Positions 44,198 to 51,828 of a stretch of DNA of 51,828 nt are shown piece after piece. Positions within the stretch are counted from its first letter, which is position 1; each line of letters opens with the position of its first letter. The DNA comes from a virus. The notes under the pieces were generated by a model. The model ran no database searches and was not told the origin of the DNA. It saw only the letters and a program-made list of their open reading frames with translations. The DNA lies in the IMG/VR virus record IMGVR_UViG_3300006928_000010, positions 1-51,828 of that record, one strand, 5' to 3'. The translations under genes and the position numbers were made by a program.

Positions 44198-46165
44198 TCA
44201 ATACTTTGCGATAGTATCACGAGCCAAGACTTTGATAGACTTTGGCATAATTTTCAGTGTGGATTTTACCACACCTTTGTCTTCGGGAATTTGAAGTGGT
44301 GCTTCAATAATGTAGTAATCATCAATCAAAAGCACCATTTTTTCGGTGTGTAGGTCTGCTGTACTACCTATTTTATTCTTTTCAAAAATGATACGAATTT
44401 GATTGGTTGTTGAGTTGTTTTCACCGTGTACACTGAACTCCGTTCCTGTACGCATTTTGTGGTAAAACAACGGGTCATCCACTGCAATTTCCATTGTCAT
44501 TTCATACGAAGTTTGACCTTCAACCATGAGGTTTGCGTTTCTCGCACCAGCAAATGGTACTTGGTCCGTTGATGCTGATGCTGATTGATACTGTCCATTG
44601 ATGGTATGGAATGCTTGCATACCTGTTTGTCCGGTTAATGAGAAGTTCATCACTTGAGCAACTTGTTGTCCAGCCAAAGTAATGCTACCGTTGTAAAACA
44701 TAAACGGTTTCTGCGTTCCCTTACCAATACCCGATTCAAGACGCTTTGCTTCGGTGCTGGCAGTATCATCAAACATGCGATGTGCGCCATATCTTGTCAA
44801 CGGTGTGGCTTCTAAACGACCAGTATCGGTGTAGCAAAGAGCCGCATTGAAGTTGACTGAAAGGCGTAGTGCCGCATCGTTGTCAGTTGTCATGGTAAAG
44901 TCAGTGACCTTACAGCCACGGAACACACGAGTCAATTCCTTTGAGTCATTAACTCCACCATCGGTACTACCAGCATTTGAGTCAATATCTCGGCGGCGTT
45001 GTGATACTTCAAGAGCAAATGATGGTTGAGTGGTGCGAGAGAAAAGAAGATGTGAAACAGAATCAGTAATGGTGTTGTCAGTGCCAATTGCTACAGGGTT
45101 TGTATCAGCATCACCGATAATTCGTACTTCAACTGCTCTTCCCGAATCGTGAGCATATTTCAAGGGTTCATCCAAGTACACAACATGGTCGCCTGTGTTC
45201 TCCGAAACTCCGATTACTCTTCGGATTTCATTTGTTTGCGCCAAATCAAAATCAAAGTCAGTAAGTGTTCCATCCCATTCAGCCGAGCCTGTTTCCGGCT
45301 CATGGTCGCTTACAATAGGAACTTCTGTAGGGTCTTGAATTTCAATGTAAGTGCCTACAGCAACTTGAGCATCGTGAGCGTTGAGAACAATGTGTGATTG
45401 ACCAGCAAAAGAAGCCGAGCCAAGAGAAAGTGTCACATCACTGGCAAGTGAAGTTTGAAGTTTGCTTAACAATTCATGTCCAAGACAGTATTTGAGCCAG
45501 CGAGCAGAATGCATAGCGACTTCAAATGAGCCACCTTCGTTGGTAAGTTTGCCGGGAACTTGCACGCTTACATCACGACCAAGCCCTACAACATGGAACC
45601 GCTTCAAGTCCACCTTAGTTTCGGGTAGGGTGAGGGCCGTAGCAATACCCAAGAACTGGTCAATTTTGAAAGATTCTGTTGCCGGAGCGCCTGTAGTTGC
45701 TTTTGACATAGCAACATCCATCGGTGGAGTTTTGTAAGGTAAAATTTCTAACACATTGCCCGGCCCCATAGTTGCCATAGCAGGTGTAAGCATAGCAGGT
45801 GTAATTTTTAGAGTGACACCATCATTTTCAACAATAGTAAAAATGCGCCCATTACTTGCTAAGTCACCCGATACAATATCATCAGCCCCGCTTCCACCCG
45901 AAGTGGTCCAAATAAGTTGAGAACCTACAAGACCATTTACGGGGTATCTCAAAGCGTGACGGTCTGCTGTATTGGCGTGGTTATCTTCTTGAAATAAGGT
46001 ATCATTTACTTCTGCTTTAAAAGTTAATTCTGTGATATTCCCAGCCGCCGTACCAACAGTTAGCCCCACATCGGAGTTTGCACCCGTACCAATTCTTATT
46101 CGCAAACCCGTTTCCGGTGCAAATGATACTTCTGCTAAATCGCCCTTGTACACTGTGCTTGGCAT
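44198..46165 (-). CDS. Probable major tail tube protein (655 aa)
   Basis: ATG 46165 (MPSTVYKGDL) is preferred over the in-frame TTG at 46174. The C-terminal 250 residues carry strand pairs typical of tail tube or sheath-like proteins: KPFMFYNGSITLAGQQVAQVMNF as alternating strands, YEMTMEIAVDDPLFYHKM and IRIIFEKN, followed by a closing domain. The N-terminal 300 residues include acidic inserted beta domains. It is large for a tube protein, suggesting surface decorations. Position upstream of the chaperone and tape measure genes supports the call. Confidence 0.65.
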   Translation of the reverse strand: MPSTVYKGDLAEVSFAPETGLRIRIGTGANSDVGLTVGTAAGNITELTFKAEVNDTLFQEDNHANTADRHALRYPVNGLVGSQLIWTTSGGSGADDIVSGDLASNGRIFTIVENDGVTLKITPAMLTPAMATMGPGNVLEILPYKTPPMDVAMSKATTGAPATESFKIDQFLGIATALTLPETKVDLKRFHVVGLGRDVSVQVPGKLTNEGGSFEVAMHSARWLKYCLGHELLSKLQTSLASDVTLSLGSASFAGQSHIVLNAHDAQVAVGTYIEIQDPTEVPIVSDHEPETGSAEWDGTLTDFDFDLAQTNEIRRVIGVSENTGDHVVYLDEPLKYAHDSGRAVEVRIIGDADTNPVAIGTDNTITDSVSHLLFSRTTQPSFALEVSQRRRDIDSNAGSTDGGVNDSKELTRVFRGCKVTDFTMTTDNDAALRLSVNFNAALCYTDTGRLEATPLTRYGAHRMFDDTASTEAKRLESGIGKGTQKPFMFYNGSITLAGQQVAQVMNFSLTGQTGMQAFHTINGQYQSASASTDQVPFAGARNANLMVEGQTSYEMTMEIAVDDPLFYHKMRTGTEFSVHGENNSTTNQIRIIFEKNKIGSTADLHTEKMVLLIDDYYIIEAPLQIPEDKGVVKSTLKIMPKSIKVLARDTIAKY

Positions 46166-46175
46166 GTTAATCAAC

Positions 46176-46625
46176 TCATGGTATTGCTTCTGCGAGTATT
46201 ACTACTTCAACTTGGAATGTCATACGGAATAATTGTTTGCTACGGTCGGAAAGGTCGGTGCGGGTCTTGAAAACTAAACGGTCAAAACTTACTCCATCCC
46301 CCTTTCTTTTCGAGTGAATTAGCCTTCGCACTTCGTTCTCAAGTGCTTGCAGATGCTTCCTCCCCTTAACAGTTCGCATATCAACTGTGATATTTATGCG
46401 AGAAGTGACGAAATCATAGAACAATTCCGGTGCTTCTTCGTTATGTGCTGTTTCATAGCACATAATGTAATCATGGCGTTGCAAATCAATACGCTTTCCT
46501 CTTTCCGGCGATGTGGAAGCAATATCAATTACTATGGGGCGTATATTGCTGGTATTTCCCCGATTCCAGTCAGTTTGAAACAGGTTGATGATAACATCAA
46601 GTGATTCAGTCCAAGTTGCAACCAT
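46176..46625 (-). CDS. Probable tail completion / terminator protein (149 aa)
   Basis: ATG 46625 overlaps the upstream stop (TGATG). The protein opens with a helix (VATWTESLDVIINLFQTDW), then strands with DLQRHDYIMCYE and RINITVDMRTVKGRKHL, and ends with a strand FRMTFQVEVVILAEA. This alpha-beta pattern, with an early helix and late edge strand, fits tail terminator (neck) proteins that cap the tube. It lies directly ahead of the tail tube gene, the usual place. Confidence 0.6.
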   Translation of the reverse strand: MVATWTESLDVIINLFQTDWNRGNTSNIRPIVIDIASTSPERGKRIDLQRHDYIMCYETAHNEEAPELFYDFVTSRINITVDMRTVKGRKHLQALENEVRRLIHSKRKGDGVSFDRLVFKTRTDLSDRSKQLFRMTFQVEVVILAEAIP

Positions 46626-46996
46626 CAAATACCACCACTTATTTTGTCGCTAAGTTCTTTGAAGTTTAAAGGAATAATAAAACCATCTTTGTATTGTAAG
46701 TTGTTTTCCACCATCTTCGGATTTTGCCGTAGCATCGCATCATCGGTGGCTTTCAAGAGTTTTTCCATCTCTTCATCGGTGGCTTGTTTTTTACTTAAAG
46801 TGTTAAAATATGCACCATCTTTTTGTTGTAAGCCTTGAGCAGTAGCCTCAATATCCATCATTCGCTCACGAAAATCTTTGGGTTCTTGAGTGAACTCTTC
46901 ACGCATTTGCTTTTGCAATTGCTTGTCTTTAATGTACATTTCAGTAATTCCAATATGAAAGTAATCACCTTGTTCTGTGAACTCTCGGACACTCAC
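46625..46996 (-). CDS. Unknown helical connector-region protein (123 aa)
   Basis: GTG 46996 overlaps the upstream stop (GTGA). The sequence is mostly charged helix (KDKQLQKQMREEFTQEPKDF, then ATDEEMEKLLKATDDAM), with strands at each end (YFHIGITEMYI; FIIPLNFKELSDK). Between a connector-like protein and a tail completion protein it may be a small head-tail joining factor. No family is recognised. Confidence 0.55.
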   Translation of the reverse strand: MSVREFTEQGDYFHIGITEMYIKDKQLQKQMREEFTQEPKDFRERMMDIEATAQGLQQKDGAYFNTLSKKQATDEEMEKLLKATDDAMLRQNPKMVENNLQYKDGFIIPLNFKELSDKISGGI

Positions 46997-48555
46997 TCAA
47001 ACACCACCATTTCGACATACTTTGGTAGGGTTCGGTCGATTTCGGCTTGATATAACTGCACCTTGCTCGCAAGGTCGATGTTCTGTGTACCTTCGGGAAT
47101 AAGCACCGAGCGGTCGTCAGCCATCAATAATTCAATGGCAACCATCTTGGTACATACATCTTCAATGGCTTTCTCAAGGTATCTTTCACCGTAAATATAA
47201 CTGGTTTTGATAGCGTTCCATTCAAAGAACGGGTAGGAGTTGTTGAAGTAAACAATCCCCATTTCGTGGTCAAGCCACCAATCACGGAGTCGGCCACTGT
47301 CACCACTACCGCTACCACCCTGTAGGTCAACTAAGAGTGATTGTTGGGTGATAGCCCCTGTAATTGCTCCTAAACTACCGGTGACAGCCACGCATCCTGT
47401 GAAGGAGGTAGCCGTCTTACCTGTGTATCGGAATACATCGCCACTGGCATCAATAGCAACACCAGCGTTTACAAATCCTTCTGTAGATGCTACATTGATA
47501 GTTGTACTGTCAAGGCTTGTGAATGTAGTGCTGTTGGTCTGTGTTTGGTCAATAGCAATGCTTGATGAATTGGTGACCATACTACACACCTCACCAGCCT
47601 TTACACCCCTCATGCTGGTGACTTTGACCACACCTGTACCGTAATCAGCGTTGGCAGTAGCCAAGAACTCATTATGAATAGCGATATTTGATGTAGAGCC
47701 TTCAAGTGTAAATGTTGGTGAAAACTCAACAGCCGCTTTGCTTACACGGTCTTCCTTGTTTATGAGGTCAGCAAAGTTTTGCGCTACCGTAGCGGCATCA
47801 AAGTCGTCACGCCACTGGCCTGTACCAGTGCCTTGAGCAAGAGTAGCAACACTTCCATTACCGGGTGAAAAGTACACTGCGGCTGAACTAAGGGAAGACA
47901 CATCCTCAAACTTTACACGGGCTTCTGCCGCACCAATTTCACGATAGTCAGCACCTTGCCATAGTTCAAGGCGAAGAATTTGCTGTACATTCCTAAAAAG
48001 GAGGGGTGCAGTACCGACATAATCAGTGTAGTACCGTCGTCGGTATGGCTTGTAGGTATCGAAATTGATGTACTCGGCTGATACCAAATAAGGTCGCCAA
48101 GCGTTGCGAGTAAGATTGTCGATGCGGTCTTGCATCTTGAGAATAACATGGTCCACTTTTGCCTTCGTCATTCCACGAGTACGGCCATCTGTGAACGATG
48201 CTTGATTTTGCACATAGGTGTTGTCAGCCACTTGATAATCAGCCGCCGTAATACTACCACTGAAAGTCAGTTTTACACCGCTGGCTGAACTGGTGATAGC
48301 AGTAATGACTTTTTCAAAACCCATAGGGTCTGCATCGGAGTAAATCAAAAGTGTGTCACCAACACTGTAGCCGTTGTTTCGATAGTCGCCACCAGTGATA
48401 AAAACACCATCAGTAGCACTGTCGGCACTTACGAGGACAGCCTCGCTTGGTCCAATATCGAGTAGGTCAGCGACTTTTTGGGCGGTGGTGTACACTACAG
48501 CAGACGGGTCAAGTGGGCGGGTTTCCGCTTCACCGGGACTGAACACTACTGGCAT
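46993..48555 (-). CDS. Probable head-tail connector/adaptor protein with inserted beta domains (520 aa)
   Basis: ATG 48555 after GGAGGG. The N-terminal part (VYTTAQKVADLLDIGPSEAV) and the C-terminal helices (YLEKAIEDVCTKMVAIELL, then VQLYQAEIDRTL) together resemble gp6/gp15-like head-tail adaptors, which are helical. Between them are long inserts, including a module with SSDSTTINVASTEGF-like strands and VFRYTGKTATSFTGC, seen also in the giant protein. The total length is about four times the usual adaptor. Position between head and tail genes supports the call. Confidence 0.55.
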   Translation of the reverse strand: MPVVFSPGEAETRPLDPSAVVYTTAQKVADLLDIGPSEAVLVSADSATDGVFITGGDYRNNGYSVGDTLLIYSDADPMGFEKVITAITSSASGVKLTFSGSITAADYQVADNTYVQNQASFTDGRTRGMTKAKVDHVILKMQDRIDNLTRNAWRPYLVSAEYINFDTYKPYRRRYYTDYVGTAPLLFRNVQQILRLELWQGADYREIGAAEARVKFEDVSSLSSAAVYFSPGNGSVATLAQGTGTGQWRDDFDAATVAQNFADLINKEDRVSKAAVEFSPTFTLEGSTSNIAIHNEFLATANADYGTGVVKVTSMRGVKAGEVCSMVTNSSSIAIDQTQTNSTTFTSLDSTTINVASTEGFVNAGVAIDASGDVFRYTGKTATSFTGCVAVTGSLGAITGAITQQSLLVDLQGGSGSGDSGRLRDWWLDHEMGIVYFNNSYPFFEWNAIKTSYIYGERYLEKAIEDVCTKMVAIELLMADDRSVLIPEGTQNIDLASKVQLYQAEIDRTLPKYVEMVVFE

Positions 48556-48568
48556 ACATTACCCTCCC

Positions 48569-49207
48569 TCACCCTTGCTGTTCTTTCGTATCAAAAGGAA
48601 TGCCCATTTGCTTTTGACAATCAGCACAAATATCATTTGCAACTTGACCACGGAATAGTGAGAAATCTTTGCTACACTCGGCACATTTACTACTTGGAGT
48701 AGGATTATGCCTCGCTCGCACTTCTTCGGGAATCTCAACCCCTGCTACCGAAGGATAGCCAAATTTCAAGATACTCCAAGCATCACGCATAGGAACTTGG
48801 CGAGAGGTCATGATGCGGCGCATGTGTTCAGCCTCGGCATCGGGGTTGAACTCTTCTTCTTCGGGCGGCATACCATCACGGAGTTTACCTTCACTGTCAA
48901 ACAAATCGGGTGTTTGAGGCATCTCACTCTCAACATTGGGTTCACTCAACGAACTTTCCAAGTTTTGCCCCTCAAAGGGTACTCTTTCGTTCATGAACTT
49001 GAGTCCGTGTTCCTCCGGGTTCGCTACAGCGTCGTACATGAGTTTGTCACGGGCTTGAGTAAACTGTTCACCTGCGGCATCACCACCAGCACCACGAAGT
49101 TCGTTAGCGACTTTTTTGTTTGCCCACCGTTGAAGGCGAATTTCTTCACCATCTGCGGTAAGCACCTTTTGTCGGTGGGGTTGAATCGCTTTAATCAAAA
49201 TCTTCAT
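48569..49207 (-). CDS. Unknown acidic protein with C-terminal zinc ribbon (212 aa)
   Basis: The start is ATG 49207 (MKILIKAIQ), four bases after the upstream stop; an in-frame extension overlaps that gene. Residues 1-40 are basic (QKVLTADGEEIRLQRWANKK); the middle is acidic and Pro/Glu rich. Near the C terminus CAEC and CADC pairs about 20 residues apart form a zinc ribbon (KCAECSKDF, DICADCQKQMG). It lies among head genes and may be a virion-assembly or packaged factor. No family is recognised. Confidence 0.6.
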   Translation of the reverse strand: MKILIKAIQPHRQKVLTADGEEIRLQRWANKKVANELRGAGGDAAGEQFTQARDKLMYDAVANPEEHGLKFMNERVPFEGQNLESSLSEPNVESEMPQTPDLFDSEGKLRDGMPPEEEEFNPDAEAEHMRRIMTSRQVPMRDAWSILKFGYPSVAGVEIPEEVRARHNPTPSSKCAECSKDFSLFRGQVANDICADCQKQMGIPFDTKEQQG

Positions 49208-49211
49208 AGTA

Positions 49212-49511
49212 TCACATTCTGTTCTTTTCGTCACGACTTGCTAAGTTGTATTCCATTGGTTTGTCACAACTACCACAAGTGGCTCTCCACATAAAATGAA
49301 GGAAGCCGCAGTGTGTACAGCGTGTACCCGAACCTATGTTCAGCACATCACCGATATTACGATTACGGTTGCGTTGTGAAGATGTAATACCCTTGAGGGG
49401 GTTTTGCTCGTCAGTCACAGCGGCAATGCTGTACTCACTATCGTTTTTGACACCTTGCTTACTCGACCGCACCATGTCGCTAAGGTCGAGGGTTCTTGCA
49501 TCAAATCCCAT
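49212..49511 (-). CDS. Small zinc-ribbon protein in the head gene cluster (99 aa)
   Basis: ATG 49511 follows GAGGTGAG. After an N-terminal polar region (residues 1-60, rich in Asn, Ser and Arg), CTHC and CGSC pairs lie 15 residues apart (TRCTHCGFLHFMWRATCGSC), a compact zinc ribbon, followed by a short polar tail. It neighbours another ribbon protein. A structural or DNA-contacting role in the head is possible but not shown. Confidence 0.6.
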   Translation of the reverse strand: MGFDARTLDLSDMVRSSKQGVKNDSEYSIAAVTDEQNPLKGITSSQRNRNRNIGDVLNIGSGTRCTHCGFLHFMWRATCGSCDKPMEYNLASRDEKNRM

Positions 49512-49522
49512 ACCTACTCACC

Positions 49523-49726
49523 TCAAGCGAGTTGGTATGTCACCATGACAAAGACATTTCCCAATACAGGGAATACTTCGGTATCAATTACAGAACTCGT
49601 ACTGCTTGAATCAGCAACCGCTTGAATGAGGTCTTCAACTGCCGCCGCCCATGTAGCCGCCGCATTTACCTCTTTAGGCGAGAAAGGGCCGAAGCACTTT
49701 ACGCCAATCTTGGTTAGTGATGCCAT
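49523..49726 (-). CDS. Small unknown virion-region protein (67 aa)
   Basis: ATG 49726 after GGTGACTTAA. A strand start (LTKIGVKCFGPF) is followed by an Ala-rich helix (AAATWAAAVEDLIQAVAD) and a final strand pair (VFPVLGNVFVMVTYQL). It sits between decoration-like and zinc-ribbon genes. A minor capsid or joining protein is plausible. No family recognised. Confidence 0.5.
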   Translation of the reverse strand: MASLTKIGVKCFGPFSPKEVNAAATWAAAVEDLIQAVADSSSTSSVIDTEVFPVLGNVFVMVTYQLA

Positions 49727-49739
49727 TTAAGTCACCGTT

Positions 49740-50276
49740 TCAGCGTTGACCAAGAATCCACCATCGACCGGCCGAATCCGAAGTACCGTCCGGTGGTGTA
49801 GTGTTTTGCGGTGCGTCGATAACGAGTACCTTTCGAGTTTCATCCACTGAAATGTCAAGACTCTTGCTGATAAGTGTGACTCCGGGCTTGTAGGCTCCGA
49901 ACACGCAAATAGGTGCATCGTCATCCATTTGTGCAATAAGACCCGGTGCTTCAAGAGTCAATTCAGTAGCGGCCACTCCCGCCAAAACGCCTTGAAAAGT
50001 ACCATCAACGGCGTAGATAGATTGGCCGGGGTAAAGAGCAAGGGTAGCGTTTGTACCATCGACTGTCAAAGTTGTTTGTCCAGCGGCTTCGTGTGCCCCT
50101 TGGTTAATGAGTACGCCAGTTGTGACAATTCCCGATGTAATGTGTCCACCGGAGGCTATCACGCTGGTAAGATGGCTTGAGTAATCAACTTCTCTTCCAC
50201 CTGCTACAAATGTACCGGACAACATCAAAAGGTCGCCTACTACATGCGTTCGTATATCTTGTGCTACAGTTCCCAT
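49740..50276 (-). CDS. Probable head decoration or stopper-type protein (178 aa)
   Basis: ATG 50276 overlaps the upstream stop (TAATG), with GGAGATGA ahead. The chain is almost all beta strand with Gly turns (VVGDLLMLSGTFVAGGREV, then SGIVTTGVLINQGAHEAAG, TTLTVDGTNATLALYPGQSIY) and ends WWILGQR. Its compact beta nature and place two genes after the capsid protein suit a capsid-decorating or stopper protein. The exact role is not recognisable. Confidence 0.5.
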   Translation of the reverse strand: MGTVAQDIRTHVVGDLLMLSGTFVAGGREVDYSSHLTSVIASGGHITSGIVTTGVLINQGAHEAAGQTTLTVDGTNATLALYPGQSIYAVDGTFQGVLAGVAATELTLEAPGLIAQMDDDAPICVFGAYKPGVTLISKSLDISVDETRKVLVIDAPQNTTPPDGTSDSAGRWWILGQR

Positions 50277-50656
50277 TATTGTTCATCTCCTGTTGTTTCT
50301 TCGCTGGGTTCAACTTCACTTAAAGATTCCTCAACTGGTGTAGGGTTCAAATGTTCCTCAACCAGTTTGAGTGCGGCAGTCTTTGTAAGATAGCCAGCAC
50401 CCGTAGGTACTTTTTGTGCTTTTAACCAAGCAAGAATGTCTTTGCGGCTCCAACCCGTGTCGGGCAAGCCGTCATTACCTGCGTCTGTGGTACTTTCCTC
50501 TTCACCTTCAATCAAGAAGCGTGATGCGGGTAGTGTGTGTCGCCACTCGTTGAGCCATTCTTGCTCAACTTCAACGACTTCTCCACGAGTCCACATACCC
50601 ATTGCGTGTCGCATGGGGCGTTCAAAGAACGGTCCCAAAAAGGTCACAGTAGGCAA
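50276..50656 (-). CDS. HeH/LEM-like domain protein in the head cluster (126 aa)
   Basis: TTG 50656 is used because GAGGTGGG lies just upstream; a GTG at 50647 is the alternative. The N-terminal part contains FLGPFFERPMRHAMGMW and a tryptophan-rich strand region. Residues about 66-103 (SRKDILAWLKAQKVP, then TKTAALKLVEEHL) resemble the helix-extended-helix (HeH/LEM-like) fold related to SAP, ending in an acidic tail. Proteins with such tails often follow capsid genes in tailed viruses. The function is not known. Confidence 0.55.
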   Translation of the reverse strand: MPTVTFLGPFFERPMRHAMGMWTRGEVVEVEQEWLNEWRHTLPASRFLIEGEEESTTDAGNDGLPDTGWSRKDILAWLKAQKVPTGAGYLTKTAALKLVEEHLNPTPVEESLSEVEPSEETTGDEQ

Positions 50657-50666
50657 TTAGCCCACC

Positions 50667-51128
50667 TCATCCAACGATTGCAGTTAGCAAGACAACATCT
50701 GTTGCCCCACCAGTTGTATATGCGATTGTACCCGATTCGTGTGCAACAACGGTAGCCGCCGCCAACAAAGATTCGTCGGTGTCGGTGTCGTTGACAAGGG
50801 AGAGCAAAGCGAAAACCTTGCTTAGTCCACTGTCGTATGCGTTTACATCGAAGGTGTGTGCTGTTCCTGTGTCACCGGTTAGGAGAACCGAAACAAGTCG
50901 GAGTCCCGAAATTGGTTTGTTTGCGCTTGAGTTCACGGCTTGGAAAGCATCCAAATTACCGGGGTATTTCTTGGTCGCATCGCTGGAATCAGCAACGCCG
51001 GAAAGCCATGCTGTGTTGTCGCCAACAGTTCCATTTGCGTTAGGAACAAGTTGAGGTGCGCCCGGTGTGTTTCCACCAATTGCAATATCCAAGTAGGTCG
51101 TCGTCACTGTCAAATTACTGTGTGCCAT
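50667..51128 (-). CDS. Probable capsid-associated beta protein (153 aa)
   Basis: ATG 51128 after GGAGATGAC, directly downstream of the capsid gene. The sequence is Ala, Thr, Ser, Gly and Asp rich and strand-forming (LRLVSVLLTGDTGTAHTFDV), with a small C-terminal strand pair (ATDVVLLTAIVG). Location right after the capsid protein and composition suit a head decoration or minor capsid protein. The family is not recognised. Confidence 0.55.
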   Translation of the reverse strand: MAHSNLTVTTTYLDIAIGGNTPGAPQLVPNANGTVGDNTAWLSGVADSSDATKKYPGNLDAFQAVNSSANKPISGLRLVSVLLTGDTGTAHTFDVNAYDSGLSKVFALLSLVNDTDTDESLLAAATVVAHESGTIAYTTGGATDVVLLTAIVG

Positions 51129-51165
51129 ATTATGTCATCTCCATTATTTTTTTTCTCATCCACCA

Positions 51166-51828
51166 TCACTTAAGGTCACGAATTGAAGCGTGTCCTCCGA
51201 AGAAAGTCGTCCATAGTTCTCCCATAGTTCGGTACATTCCTTCTTGTCCAAGACGGTTGATTGCGAATGGGTCACCAGTTTCAATACCACTCTCGAAGTA
51301 TTGGGTCGGGATAGCGGTTGAGAAGTACAAGTAGTCCGTATCGAGGAAGTACATGCGGCTCAAGGTGTCTGCTTGAACATCCTTAGATGGGATGATTGGG
51401 ACACCGTTGTAGGTAGCGACGATGAATCCGGCTTCGATACCGGGAACACCCTTCACACCGTTGTAGGTAGGAGTGATTCGCTTCTCTTCCATGAATCGCT
51501 GTTGCGACTGTAGGAGTTGTTGAAGGCGCATCAAAGTGTCATATCCTGTAAGGATGACCTTTGGATTGCCACCACGGGTCCATGTCTTTTGGAAGATGGT
51601 GTCCAAGTGGTCGAGGGAGAGAGTTCGGTCAGTACCGGAGTTCTCATCGTGTTCTGCAAGGGACCAAGAGTTTGCACTTCGGTCGATTGAGTAAATGTCT
51701 TCGTTAGCGGAAGAAGATGCACCAGTGGTGATTCGGTCAAGTGACTCGAAATCGTTGCCAGCGGCGGTAGCCTTGTCAACAAGAAGCATCTTGTTGATAT
51801 GCTCGGCGTGGTGCTTACCCATTTCTTC
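51166..51828 (-). CDS. Major capsid protein, HK97-fold type (C-terminal part, cut by window edge)
   Basis: The frame is open through the right edge, so the N terminus lies outside the window; an internal ATG at 51822 is not necessarily the start. The visible 220 residues include a helical segment, a strand IYSIDRSANSW, LDTIFQKTWTRGGNPKVILTGYDTL, a central helix (LQQLLQSQQRFMEEKR), PGIEAGFIVATYNGVPIIPSKDV and a final strand region. The PxxIxxxxxxxxxL and YNGVPIIPS-like elements match HK97-fold capsid proteins of tailed viruses. It is the first structural gene of the visible operon. Confidence 0.78.
   Translation of the reverse strand, partial: EEMGKHHAEHINKMLLVDKATAAGNDFESLDRITTGASSSANEDIYSIDRSANSWSLAEHDENSGTDRTLSLDHLDTIFQKTWTRGGNPKVILTGYDTLMRLQQLLQSQQRFMEEKRITPTYNGVKGVPGIEAGFIVATYNGVPIIPSKDVQADTLSRMYFLDTDYLYFSTAIPTQYFESGIETGDPFAINRLGQEGMYRTMGELWTTFFGGHASIRDLK

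Noticed and set aside
51144-51155. A-rich tract (minus strand) between capsid and next gene as a promoter
   Set aside because: Too close to the ATG for an archaeal TATA box with a normal start, and a good ribosome binding site suggests read-through from the capsid gene.

Overview
The window is most simply read as about 52 kb of a tailed double-stranded DNA virus of Archaea, most likely a magrovirus-like virus of uncultured marine Euryarchaeota (Marine Group II / Poseidoniales). The reasons are an archaeal-type replisome (small-subunit clamp loader, PCNA-like clamp, family B polymerase, AEP primase, RecA/RadA-like ATPase, XPF-like nuclease), a group II chaperonin, TATA-like promoters and ribosome binding sites of the GGAGGTGA type, all next to a tailed-virus head and tail module. 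The host and virus group are inferred from gene content only; no search was run. The right edge cuts a major capsid protein gene and the left edge cuts a small gene, so the window is part of a larger genome. Terminase, portal and protease are not seen and probably lie to the right of the capsid gene.

Left arm (1-18753, all + strand). Positions 1-3745 hold a tightly overlapping run of small genes: several zinc-binding miniproteins, a PC4-like ssDNA-binding protein, a DUF6717-like protein and a 404-residue orphan. From a TATA-like promoter at 3745 follow the clamp loader, an RPA-like protein, a RecA-like ATPase, the PCNA-like clamp and DNA polymerase B (to 10252). Next is a patch of small unknown genes (10258-11548, including a MazG-like protein), then a Cas4-like Fe-S nuclease, a small unknown, the primase, a possible winged-helix protein and an XPF-like nuclease. 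A second copy of the same promoter at 14950 precedes a P-loop putative helicase, a DEDDy exonuclease, the chaperonin and two zinc miniproteins.

Right arm (18790-51828, all - strand). Read from right to left it is the virion module: capsid protein, probable decoration and connector proteins, tail completion protein, tail tube, a SAP-domain protein, a tail assembly chaperone pair with a likely -1 frameshift site, a short tape measure with four 37-residue repeats, a distal tail protein, and then one uninterrupted 6,026-residue giant protein (about 18 kb). After it come a lysine-rich DUF6321-like protein and four more probable tail or fibre proteins. The two arms converge at about 18.75 kb, where T-rich tracts on both strands look like terminators.

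The left arm would copy and repair the genome largely without host replication proteins and fold virion proteins. The right arm would build a tailed particle with an exceptionally large adhesion or baseplate-associated protein. The most notable points are the giant protein, the tail-chaperone frameshift site, the duplicated promoter and several altered active-site motifs (polymerase motif C, the XPF nuclease motif, the helicase P-loop).
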